The notes beneath the pieces are model-generated. The model worked only from the letters and a program-made list of their open reading frames with translations. It had not been told where the DNA came from and made no database searches. Positions 33,967 through 41,966 of a stretch of DNA of 64,000 bases are shown piece by piece. The first letter of the stretch is position 1, and each line of letters starts with the position of its first letter. The position numbers and the translations under genes are program-made. Source of the DNA: Oscillospiraceae bacterium (GTDB lineage: Bacteria; Bacillota; Clostridia; Oscillospirales; Acutalibacteraceae); assembly GCA_029098185.1 (NCBI GenBank), contig JAQXNV010000048.1:1-64000 (forward strand), read 5' to 3'.

Positions 33967-35205
33967 ATGAGTAATCCCACAGAACGCATCGTCATCACCG
34001 GCATGGGCGCCGTGACGCCCATTGGCATCGGGGTGGAGTCTTACTGGCGCAATCTTCTTTTAGGCAAAAGCGGCATCGGACCCATCACTCGCTATGATAC
34101 GACAGGGATGGCTACCCATTTGGCAGCAGAGATCCACGAGTTTACTCCGCCGGAGGATATTCCCGCAAAATTTGTCAGCCGCATGGCCTTGTTTACCCAG
34201 TATGCCTGTGCGGCAGCCGGACAGGCGCTGCGGGACAGTGGCCTTACCGTTGATCCCAAGCGGACGGGGATCGTGCTGGGGACCGCTTTGGGCGGTACAG
34301 CTGATGTAGCCGAGGGACAGGAAGCATTGCTGCGCAGTCCGCAGAAAAAATCAAGTCCCTCTTTTGTGCCGAAGATCTTATCGAATATGGCGTCCTCTCA
34401 GGTGGCCATCGCCTACGGACTGCGGGGGCCCAACTACACGCTCAGCACTGCCTGCGCTTCCGGCGATGACGCTGTAGGATTGTCGTCGATGATCCTCTAT
34501 AGCGGCCGGGCCGATGCCATGCTGGCCGTCGGCTGTGAAGCTGTTACCTGTCCGGTGGTGGTGTCGTCGCTGGCTGGGTCTAGGGTGATGATCCCCGGCG
34601 ATGACCCGAAAAACGCCGGCCGACCCTTTGATCTACACCGCAACGGCTTTGTGCTGGGTGAGGGCGGCGGCGCCCTGCTGCTGGAAACAGAATCTCACGC
34701 CAAAGCCCGGGGAGCGCACATTTACGGTGTGCTGTTGGGCTATGGCAATAACAACGACGCCTTTCACATCACAACGCCCCGACCTGAGGGGGAGGGCGGC
34801 GCAGACTGTATTTATTTGGCGCTGGAATCAGCGGGCCTTGCGCCGTCGGACATCGACTACATCAACGCCCACGGTACCGGCACGCCCATCGGCGATGCCA
34901 CAGAATGTGCGGCGGTGCGGGCTGTTTTCGGGGATGAATTAGCGAGGAAGATCCCCATGAGTTCTCTGCGGGGTGCTACCGGCCACATGATGGCAGCAGG
35001 CAGCATTACCGATTCCATCGCCTGTCTGCTGGCACTGCGGGATCAGATCCTCCCGCCGACGCTCCATTATGAAACGCCGGATCCGGATTGTCCCATTGAC
35101 TGTGTGCCTAATCAGGCGCGAAAAGCAGAGGTCAACATTGTGATGAACAATGCCTTTGGGTTTGGCGGACAAAATGCCAGTTTGATCTTCGGAAAGTACG
35201 AATAG
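33967..35205 (+). CDS. Beta-ketoacyl synthase 2 (FabF type, altered Lys)
   Basis: 412 aa. VITGMGAVTPIGIGVESYW start, C163 in STACASGDDA, H302 in NAHGTGT and H340 in RGATGHM. The Cys-His-His triad is intact, but the family's conserved lysine before GATGH (K332/K331 in the two sister proteins) is arginine R336 here (LRGATGH). The second ATG is taken as start because GAGG lies 8 nt before it. Translationally close to acyl-CoA dehydrogenase 1, hence one operon. Divergent in sequence from KAS1 and KAS3, which resemble each other more. Confidence 0.9.
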   Translation: MSNPTERIVITGMGAVTPIGIGVESYWRNLLLGKSGIGPITRYDTTGMATHLAAEIHEFTPPEDIPAKFVSRMALFTQYACAAAGQALRDSGLTVDPKRTGIVLGTALGGTADVAEGQEALLRSPQKKSSPSFVPKILSNMASSQVAIAYGLRGPNYTLSTACASGDDAVGLSSMILYSGRADAMLAVGCEAVTCPVVVSSLAGSRVMIPGDDPKNAGRPFDLHRNGFVLGEGGGALLLETESHAKARGAHIYGVLLGYGNNNDAFHITTPRPEGEGGADCIYLALESAGLAPSDIDYINAHGTGTPIGDATECAAVRAVFGDELARKIPMSSLRGATGHMMAAGSITDSIACLLALRDQILPPTLHYETPDPDCPIDCVPNQARKAEVNIVMNNAFGFGGQNASLIFGKYE

Positions 35206-35213
35206 ATTGTAGC

Positions 35214-35256
35214 AAAAAACCGCCAACCGTGCGTTTTTGGCACGAAGGGCGGTTTT
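35214..35256. terminator. Bidirectional terminator KAS2 / LysR-A
   Basis: AAAACCGCC / GGGCGGTTTT with an inner CCGTGC / GCACG stem. Confidence 0.88.
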
Positions 35257-35257
35257 G

Positions 35258-36160
35258 TCATTTGGCGGTAGATTGTTCCAGTGTTTCCCGCAGGACCTCT
35301 AAAAAGAGAGCAGCGGCGGGATTGAGCAGCTCTTTTTTCCAGGCGGCAACATAGGTGATGCTGGTGTCCATGTCGTCGATGGGAAGGACCGATACCAGAT
35401 CGGGCAGAACGGTCTGTGGGACGGAGCTGGGCAGCATGGTAACGCCCAGTCCGGCACCCACAGCCAGCAGCACCGATTTAACCGTTTCCAGCCGATTGCG
35501 GATGGTAGGAGAAAAGTGATGGGCACGGCAGATCTCCAGAAGCTGTAAGTATAGCAGGGGATTTTGTTCCTCGGAAACGATGATGAATTTTTCCGACTGT
35601 AAAGCCGAAAAATTGAGAGGCTTGCCGGCCAGGGGATGGTGCTTTGCGACAACGACAGCCATCTCCTCCTGGTGGGTGACGAGATAATCAAAATCATCGC
35701 CTTCGGGGAGACTGTCCCTGGGAATAAAGTGAAAGTCGAACCGATCCTCCCGTTCTTCCAGCTCCGGCTCGCAGTCAGAAACATCGGTGATGTCTACAAG
35801 GATCTCCGGGTAGCGCTGGCCAAAGACGCGCAGACATTGGGCCAGCAGATGATTTTGGCAGGTATCTACAACGGCGATGGACAGCCGGCCTTCGGCGCCT
35901 TCGTGGAGCTGTTTTACCACATAGGCAGCCTTTCGGGCGGTGTCTACGATCTCCTTAGCGTAGGGGAGGAAGGCCCGGCCCTCGTCGGTGAGCTTGACAT
36001 CTCGTTTGGTACGGTAAAAGAGCCGGACGCCCAGTTCCGATTCCAGATCGCTGATGTGGCGGCTCACCGTGGACTGGGGCACGCCGTTGCGTCGGGCGGC
36101 GCCGGAAAAGCTCAGGGTTTGTGCCACTGAGAGAAAATTGTTTACTTGATTGAGATCCAT
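35258..36160 (-). CDS. LysR family regulator A of the acyl cluster
   Basis: 300 aa. Winged helix in the first 60 residues (MDLNQVNNFLSVAQTLSFSG, then PQSTVSRHISDLESELGVRLF) and a LysR substrate-binding domain. GGAGGGACACC precedes the ATG. It is transcribed divergently from KAS3 with only 125 bp between the starts, the classic arrangement for a LysR protein and its target. Effector plausibly an acyl-CoA or the free acid, by context only. Confidence 0.9.
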   Translation of the reverse strand: MDLNQVNNFLSVAQTLSFSGAARRNGVPQSTVSRHISDLESELGVRLFYRTKRDVKLTDEGRAFLPYAKEIVDTARKAAYVVKQLHEGAEGRLSIAVVDTCQNHLLAQCLRVFGQRYPEILVDITDVSDCEPELEEREDRFDFHFIPRDSLPEGDDFDYLVTHQEEMAVVVAKHHPLAGKPLNFSALQSEKFIIVSEEQNPLLYLQLLEICRAHHFSPTIRNRLETVKSVLLAVGAGLGVTMLPSSVPQTVLPDLVSVLPIDDMDTSITYVAAWKKELLNPAAALFLEVLRETLEQSTAK

Positions 36161-36195
36161 AGGTGTCCCTCCGATCGGCTGTCATAAAATTGTGA

Positions 36196-36225
36196 TTGAC
36201 ACTGCTTTGTGCAATCAAGTATAAT
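36196..36225 (+). promoter_or_regulatory. Promoter of KAS3 with nearby palindrome
   Basis: TTGACA, 18 bp, TATAAT (both consensus). An interrupted palindrome ATAC-ATAA-GTAT (36230-36241) covers the expected transcription start. Confidence 0.75.
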
Positions 36226-36285
36226 CATGATACATAAGTATATAATACGGAAATGGATTTGTAAAGTACTTAGGAGGTGTTCTTG

Positions 36286-37524
36286 ATGGATCAGCCAAAA
36301 TTGGTCATTACCGGCATGGGTGCTGTCACGCCTGTTGGCATTGGCGTAGAGCCGTTTTGGAAGAATCTCATTGACGGTCGGTGCGGGGTAGGGCCCATCA
36401 CGCGCTTTGACGCCAGCGGGCTGCCCGTGCGGATCGCGGCAGAAGTAGATATGTTTGATCCGGCCAATTATCTGCCCAAGAGCCTGATGCGCAACTCCGA
36501 CCCCTTTATGCAGTATGCGTACATAGCGGCGGCCGAGTCACTGGGTGCAGATGGTCTGCCAGCTTTGCCGGATCGGATGGGCATCGTCATGGGGACCTCC
36601 ATGAGCGGCATCTCCACCATTGCCCAGACGCAGGAGGAGCTGACCAAATTGAGCCGCAAACAGGTCGGTCCCCGGTTTATCCCCAAGGTGCTGGGCAACG
36701 TGGCGGCGGCCAATATTGCCATTCAAAAGGGCATCCAGGGCCCCAGCCTCACGGTATCTACGGCTTGTTCCTCCGGGGCGGACGCCATTATCACAGCGGC
36801 TATGCTCCTGATGATGGGCGAGGCCGACGCCGTCGTCGCTGTGGGCGCCGAGTCGATCCTCTGTCCGCTGGTGATCTATAGCCTGTCTAATGCCAGAGCC
36901 TTGTCCCGCCGCAATGAGGACCCGCTGGGTGCCAGCCGGCCCTTTGACAAGGATCGGGATGGTTTTGTCATCGGCGAAGGCGGCGGCGCTGTAGTGCTGG
37001 AAACAGAGGAACACGCCAAAGCGCGGGGCGCTAAGATCCTGGCGGAGCTGATCGGCTGGGGGAATAATTCTGATGCCCACCATGTGACAGAGCCACGGGA
37101 AGATGGCAGTTTGGCGGCGGTGTGTATGGAAAAGGCACTGCGCCGGGCGAAGATCACACCGGAGCAGGTGGACTATATCAACGCCCACGGTACCGGCACA
37201 AAGCTGGGCGACAAAGCGGAAGCATCGGCGCTACACACAGTGTTTGGCGCACATATTCCGCCGGTCAGCTCTACAAAAGGCGCCACCGGCCATATGATGG
37301 GTGCCGGCGGCATCACGGAAGCCATCGCCTGTATTTTAGCCATGCGGGACAGCGTTTTACCGCCGACGCTGAATTTGGAAACACCGGACCCGGACTGTCC
37401 GCTGGACTGCGTTGCCGGAACAGCTCGGCAGCAGGAAGTCAATATCTGCATGACAAATGCCTTTGGTTTTGGCGGACAAAATTCCAGTCTGTTGTTGAAA
37501 AAGCCCTCAGCAGCATCCAATTAA
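36286..37524 (+). CDS. Beta-ketoacyl synthase 3 (FabF/KAS II type)
   Basis: 412 aa. VITGMGAVTPVGIGVEPFW start; C161 in STACSSGADA, H301 in NAHGTGT, K331 and H336 in TKGATGHM, all catalytic residues present. AGGAGG stands 8 nt before the ATG, and a consensus promoter precedes it. Monocistronic, with its own terminator. Most similar to KAS1 in the N-terminal half (ANY/DHLPK, ETDPFM/NSDPFM). Its lone position opposite LysR-A suggests it is the direct target of that regulator. Confidence 0.92.
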   Translation: MDQPKLVITGMGAVTPVGIGVEPFWKNLIDGRCGVGPITRFDASGLPVRIAAEVDMFDPANYLPKSLMRNSDPFMQYAYIAAAESLGADGLPALPDRMGIVMGTSMSGISTIAQTQEELTKLSRKQVGPRFIPKVLGNVAAANIAIQKGIQGPSLTVSTACSSGADAIITAAMLLMMGEADAVVAVGAESILCPLVIYSLSNARALSRRNEDPLGASRPFDKDRDGFVIGEGGGAVVLETEEHAKARGAKILAELIGWGNNSDAHHVTEPREDGSLAAVCMEKALRRAKITPEQVDYINAHGTGTKLGDKAEASALHTVFGAHIPPVSSTKGATGHMMGAGGITEAIACILAMRDSVLPPTLNLETPDPDCPLDCVAGTARQQEVNICMTNAFGFGGQNSSLLLKKPSAASN

Positions 37525-37530
37525 GCAGAA

Positions 37531-37558
37531 AAAAAGAGCAGGACGCCCTGCTCTTTTT
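37531..37558. terminator. Bidirectional terminator KAS3 / LysR-B
   Basis: AAAAAGAGCAGG / CCTGCTCTTTTT perfect inverted repeat with a 4-nt loop. Confidence 0.92.
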
Positions 37559-37574
37559 CTATGCGTTTTTTTGA

Positions 37575-38480
37575 TTAAGCTGAGTGCTGCTGTGCCACAG
37601 AGAATCGTTCCTGCGCAAAGGAAAGGAAGGATTCCATGGGCTTTGTCATATGATTTTTCCGGCTGTATAGCAAACAGATGGTGGATGTGTTTTCCGGCAG
37701 CTCCGGCAGGGGCAAAGCGGTGAGGCGATCGCATCGGCAAAGCACAGGCGTGTTAGGGGCAATGGCCACCAGACGGTCGTTTTGGGATAAGCATCCGCTG
37801 ACGGAAAATTCATCGGGAAACGAGTCGGCAGCGCTCAGGGAATGGGACTCCAGAATGTCCCGGATCTTCTGTCCGGCGTCTGTAGTTTCCGGGTAAGTGA
37901 TCAGAGGGTATGCTTGCAGGTCCCGAAAGGACAGCGCTTTCTTTTTTGCCAGAGGATGGCTGTTGGGTACAAAGGCGCAGAAGGGTTGGTTCGACAGGGC
38001 CAGGGCGCACAGTGCGTTGTCGCTGTCCACGTCCGGGAAGATGGCAAAATCGTATGTTCCATCCTGAATGCCGTCTTTGATTTTCTCAAGGGATGTCTCA
38101 TTGTGAAACTGAAACGTCACTTGAGAGGGGTGATGTTCCCGGTAATCCCGAACCAGCTCCGGTACAAATTCCAGCAGCAGCGACGGCGGTGCAGCAATGG
38201 AGATACAACCGCCAAGCATACCGCTTTTGTCGTGGGCGCTGTCGATGCCGTCCTGCAGCGCGTCGAGACAACGGCAAACGTGTGCGTAAAACTCTTTGCC
38301 GTCTTTGGTCAGCTTGACATTGCGGCCTTTTTTCTGGAACAGCTTAATGTGCAGTTCTTCCTCCATGGCGGCAATGGACGAACTGAGGCTGGGTTGGCTG
38401 ATGAACAGCTCTTGTGCCGCTTTTGTGTAATGTTCCAACTGGGCCAGTTTACGAAAATAATATAATTGAGACAGATTCAT
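37575..38480 (-). CDS. LysR family regulator B of the acyl cluster
   Basis: 301 aa. Winged helix (MNLSQLYYFRKLAQLEHYTK, then ISQPSLSSSIAAMEEELHIKLF) and effector domain. AGGAGGAACGTGGG precedes the ATG. It lies 15 bp after the stop of the FadH-like oxidoreductase gene on the same strand and so is probably the second gene of that transcript, rather than the usual divergent layout. Resembles the CynR/CysL-like subgroup by general pattern only. Confidence 0.9.
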   Translation of the reverse strand: MNLSQLYYFRKLAQLEHYTKAAQELFISQPSLSSSIAAMEEELHIKLFQKKGRNVKLTKDGKEFYAHVCRCLDALQDGIDSAHDKSGMLGGCISIAAPPSLLLEFVPELVRDYREHHPSQVTFQFHNETSLEKIKDGIQDGTYDFAIFPDVDSDNALCALALSNQPFCAFVPNSHPLAKKKALSFRDLQAYPLITYPETTDAGQKIRDILESHSLSAADSFPDEFSVSGCLSQNDRLVAIAPNTPVLCRCDRLTALPLPELPENTSTICLLYSRKNHMTKPMESFLSFAQERFSVAQQHSA

Positions 38481-38495
38481 CCCACGTTCCTCCTG

Positions 38496-40505
38496 TCATT
38501 GTACGCTTTCGTCTGTCAGCGCGGCCTTTGCGCCTGAGCGGACAGCTTCCGGGATTTTTCCCGGCCCTTTGACGTCGCCGATCCACACCATTTTTTTGCG
38601 GGCTTCCGGGGAAAAGCGGTCTGGGCAGAGCTGATCGTTGGCAGTAAAGCCCTGGGCCAGTACAACGGTATCTGCCGGACAGAACTGTTCTTTGCCGTCT
38701 TTATTGTAGAAAACGCCCGCATTTGTGACGCCCGTGACGGTGGCTTCAGCGATCAACTGTACGTTCCGCTCTTTAGCGTCCAGGAGCGCCACCCACAAAA
38801 CGCTTTTGGCCATGCCGGCGCCAGGCTTTTTCAGCGGGCCGATGCACGTTACATTCCCGTCTGGTCCCACTGCGTCAACATCGATTTCTGGGCACCATGT
38901 TTTCAAAAATTGCCGCTGTGCCGATTGCTGGTCCGCTCTTTTCTTTGCGCAAGCAAGGGATAGCTCGAGCCCGCGGAAATCGTTGCCGATGAAAACGGTT
39001 CTCCCGGCAGGAAATGCAGTTATATCGGTCAGAGCAGAACAGCGGATCACATGATTGCCGCTGATGGGAAAAGATGGCGCACAAACGACGGCTCCGGCGG
39101 CAACAATGATCTTATCATACAAATCGTCAGACACCATGGTTTCCAGCTCTGCTGCTGTGACAGACCGCCCAAATTGAAACACGACGCCAGCTTGCAGACA
39201 AGTGCGGTACAGGCTGTCCAAATATCCCCGGCAGTCCGCCCAGCCGGGCACGCGGGAAAGGATTTTCCCAACGCCGCCGTAGGTGCCAGACTGCTCGAAG
39301 ATCGTCACCTGATTTTGTTTGGCGGCAAAGGCAGCATAGGTCATGCCGCTGATGCCGGCGCCGACAACGAGGATCCGCTTGCCCTGTTCCCGGCAGACAG
39401 GAGGGGATAGTTCCCGGCCGATACGAGGATTGACGGCGCAGCCTACAGGCCGGTCGGCAAATACCCGATCGAGACATTCCTGGTTACAGGACAGGCAGCG
39501 GCGGATCTGTCCCACCTGATCTTGCGCAGCCTTGTTGACTAGATCCGGATCGGCAATGAGTGGGCGGCACATCCCGACAAAATCGCAGCTTCCCGCAGAG
39601 AGGGCCTGCTGACCGCTTTCCCAGTCCATCCGGTTGCTGGCAATGACGGGGATAGATACCGCTGCTTTGATGGCCTTGGACAAAAAGGCATAGCCGCCGT
39701 GGGGCACTTGGCCGGTGATCTGCGGCATCTTGGATTCATGCCAACCGCCGGTGACGCTGATGCCGTCTACGCCGTGACGCTCCAGCGCTTTAGCGATTTC
39801 CACCGTATCCGAAAGCGTATTGCCGCCGGGGATCATATCCATGCCGGAAAGCCGCACCAGCAGAGGAAAATCTGCGCCCAGCGTTTTTTGGATACCATCG
39901 ACGATCTCCAGCAAAAATCGCATCCGGTTTTGCAGGGAGATGCCATACTGATCGGTGCGGTGATTGGTGGCCGAAGAGAGGAATTCTGCCAGCAGATACC
40001 CAACGCTGGCGCATAATTCTACGCCGTCAAAGCCGGCCTTTTTGGCGCGGACAGCGCCGTCTACAAAGTAACCCGTCACCGTGTGGATCTCCTCCACCGT
40101 CATGGCAACTGTTTCCACACGGGTCAGGCCGCTGCGGTAGGCAGAGGGCGCAAGAGGTGGTGTATCGCCATATTCCAGGGGGCTGGCGTAAGCGCCGGGG
40201 TGGTAAAGCTGCAAAAAGGTTTTGCCGCCCTCCCGGTGAATGTTTTCCGCTACCTTGCATAGATCGGGGAGGAACGTGTCGTCGCAGGCCTGCATCAAAT
40301 TGCCCTTGCTGCGCCGGACCGGGTCTACGCCAGCGGCGCCGGCGATCAAGAGTCCTGTGCCGCCTCTGGCACGGGCCCCGTAAAAGTCCAGCAGTTCTTC
40401 GGTGACGTTGCCCTGCGGACTGCGGCAAAGGCTGGCAGCGGTCAGTACGATGCGGTTTTTTAGTAGACAGGTACCGATCCTGCCCGGTGAAAGAAGCGTT
40501 TTCAT
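38496..40505 (-). CDS. FadH/enoate-reductase-type FMN-FAD-[4Fe-4S] oxidoreductase
   Basis: 669 aa, old-yellow-enzyme family fused to a pyridine nucleotide domain. The TIM barrel (1-330) retains Tyr170 in GYLLAEFL and His256 in GGWHESKMP, matching the proton-relay Tyr/His of 2,4-dienoyl-CoA reductase. Cluster ligands C337, C340, C344 and C356 follow, then FAD motif RILVVGAGISGMTYAA. Relatives include FadH, 2-enoate reductase and BaiCD/BaiH. It would reduce a conjugated enoyl or dienoyl substrate with NAD(P)H. ATG chosen for AAAGGAG at 8 nt. The NAD(P)-binding glycine motif of the last domain looks degenerate (VFIGNDFRGLEL). Confidence 0.88.
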   Translation of the reverse strand: MKTLLSPGRIGTCLLKNRIVLTAASLCRSPQGNVTEELLDFYGARARGGTGLLIAGAAGVDPVRRSKGNLMQACDDTFLPDLCKVAENIHREGGKTFLQLYHPGAYASPLEYGDTPPLAPSAYRSGLTRVETVAMTVEEIHTVTGYFVDGAVRAKKAGFDGVELCASVGYLLAEFLSSATNHRTDQYGISLQNRMRFLLEIVDGIQKTLGADFPLLVRLSGMDMIPGGNTLSDTVEIAKALERHGVDGISVTGGWHESKMPQITGQVPHGGYAFLSKAIKAAVSIPVIASNRMDWESGQQALSAGSCDFVGMCRPLIADPDLVNKAAQDQVGQIRRCLSCNQECLDRVFADRPVGCAVNPRIGRELSPPVCREQGKRILVVGAGISGMTYAAFAAKQNQVTIFEQSGTYGGVGKILSRVPGWADCRGYLDSLYRTCLQAGVVFQFGRSVTAAELETMVSDDLYDKIIVAAGAVVCAPSFPISGNHVIRCSALTDITAFPAGRTVFIGNDFRGLELSLACAKKRADQQSAQRQFLKTWCPEIDVDAVGPDGNVTCIGPLKKPGAGMAKSVLWVALLDAKERNVQLIAEATVTGVTNAGVFYNKDGKEQFCPADTVVLAQGFTANDQLCPDRFSPEARKKMVWIGDVKGPGKIPEAVRSGAKAALTDESVQ

Positions 40506-40558
40506 TGTCCGTTCTCCTTTATTAACCATAAAATGACTAATATAATCTGTTTTTGGAT

Positions 40559-40587
40559 ATTATAACACAGAATTTTCATCATGACAA
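40559..40587 (-). promoter_or_regulatory. Promoter of the oxidoreductase-LysR-B operon
   Basis: Minus-strand TTGTCA, 17 bp, TATAAT. Confidence 0.8.
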
Positions 40588-40702
40588 GAGGATGGCGCTA
40601 TTTATTTTCACAGACCGATAAAAAGCAAAGGATCCATAAGCTGATCCGATAGGAACGAGGGATGGCGGACGGGAAAGCATATTATACTTTTTGTGAAAAT
40701 CG

Positions 40703-40711
40703 TGGTACAAT
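40703..40711 (+). promoter_or_regulatory. Candidate extended -10 promoter of the hydrolase gene
   Basis: TGGTACAAT with a weak TATACT -35 at 17 bp. Confidence 0.45.
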
Positions 40712-40745
40712 CAAAGCAGAGAAGAAACGAAAGCGGTGATTTTTC

Positions 40746-41750
40746 ATGAAAGAGATGGCGCCTCATATTTATCAGGCCCATATGTATTCCGGCACCGAGC
40801 ATATGCGGTCGGCCAATGTATATCTCGTTCACGCACAGCCCCGGAGCCTGCTCATCGACGCCGGTTACAATAACGAAGTCAGCCAACAGATCGTGCTGGA
40901 AATGCTGCAAACGCTGCACATTCCCATGACGGACCTGGACGTATTCATCACGCACAATCATCCTGACCATGCGGGCATGGCCCAATTTTTGCAGCAAAAC
41001 GGCGCGCGTATTTATATGAAGCAAGAGGAGCGGAACACTTGTGCGATCCTCTGCACCTACTGGTGTCTGCCCCGGGAGCAGGCAGAGCACCGGCTGCACA
41101 CCTACGGTTTTTCCCCGGCACAAAGGGACCGTTTGCTGGAGCGTGCATTTGCGCCGGATTATCAGTACCATCGGTACAACTGGACGGATTTTCCCGTTAT
41201 GGATGTGTCGGTAGGACAGCTTTTTTCCTACGGCGAATACACTTTTGAGGTAGTCCCCCTTACGGGCCATACCCGGTATCAGGTGGGACTGGTGGAGCGA
41301 GAACACAAGTGGCTGTTTTGCGGCGATACCCTCAGCCGCAACGAGGTGCTGATCATTTCTACCATGGCGCCGGGACAGCAGCTTTTGGAACGCCATCTGC
41401 ACACGCTGGAGCGACTGAAGCAGGACTATAACGATTTCTGGATCGTGTCGGGTCACTGCAATCCCTTTTACGGCACGGAAAGATCGGTGGAGAATACGAA
41501 GCGTTATTTTGACCACATTTCCAGTCGCATACAAAAAACAGTGGAGAATCGTTCTGCGCCCATGACGCTGCAGGAGATCTCCAACGAGATTTTCCGCTAT
41601 AAGGAGGGGCGCATGGTGGAGGACGAATCGCTGAAGCTTCACTTTCGCATTTCTAACGCTCTGGCTTGCCTGGAGCGGCTCACTGACCAGGGCAAGCTCC
41701 AAATGGAGACAAAGGGGGATATTTGGTATTGGAAAGGCGCGTCCGGTTAA
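40746..41750 (+). CDS. Metallo-beta-lactamase-fold hydrolase
   Basis: 334 aa. The metal-binding motif THNHPDHAG (about residues 69-77), TGHT near 176, CGDTL near 194 and SGHC near 236 form a full dinuclear metallohydrolase site. A winged-helix-like C-terminal extension (from about 270: APMTLQEISNEIF...ALACLERLTDQGKL) is typical of the LACTB2/glyoxalase II-like subgroup. In this setting it may hydrolyse a thioester such as an acyl-CoA; that is inference. GCGGTGAT precedes the ATG; a second ATG three codons later is possible. Ends at a strong terminator. Confidence 0.85.
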   Translation: MKEMAPHIYQAHMYSGTEHMRSANVYLVHAQPRSLLIDAGYNNEVSQQIVLEMLQTLHIPMTDLDVFITHNHPDHAGMAQFLQQNGARIYMKQEERNTCAILCTYWCLPREQAEHRLHTYGFSPAQRDRLLERAFAPDYQYHRYNWTDFPVMDVSVGQLFSYGEYTFEVVPLTGHTRYQVGLVEREHKWLFCGDTLSRNEVLIISTMAPGQQLLERHLHTLERLKQDYNDFWIVSGHCNPFYGTERSVENTKRYFDHISSRIQKTVENRSAPMTLQEISNEIFRYKEGRMVEDESLKLHFRISNALACLERLTDQGKLQMETKGDIWYWKGASG

Positions 41751-41777
41751 GGGACTGTGCCGTCCGTGTTTTTTGAG

Positions 41778-41833
41778 AAAATCACCGCAGAGGAGAACCT
41801 TTTTCGGGTTTTCTTTTGCGGTGATTTCTTTTT
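41778..41833 (+). terminator. Terminator of the hydrolase gene
   Basis: AATCACCGCA / TGCGGTGATT outer stem with an inner GGAGAACC / GGGTTTTC stem, followed by TCTTTTT. Confidence 0.88.
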
Positions 41834-41870
41834 GGGAAAGGATCCATAAGAAAAAGCTATGGATTTAAAT

Positions 41871-41929
41871 TAAACATATTTTGATATTGTATTATACAAA
41901 AATGGATAAATAAGATAAGATAAACGGTA
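41871..41929 (+). promoter_or_regulatory. Shared 36-bp operator/promoter, copy 2
   Basis: Positions 41871-41906 match the element in front of acyl-CoA dehydrogenase 1 with one mismatch, including the palindrome TTGTATTATACAA (41888-41900). TATACA acts as -35, and 17 bp later TAAGAT as -10. It precedes CoA ligase B and acyl-CoA dehydrogenase 2. Confidence 0.72.
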
Positions 41930-41966
41930 GAACAAAGTTGATTTTGGAAAAGCAGAGGGTGATGAG

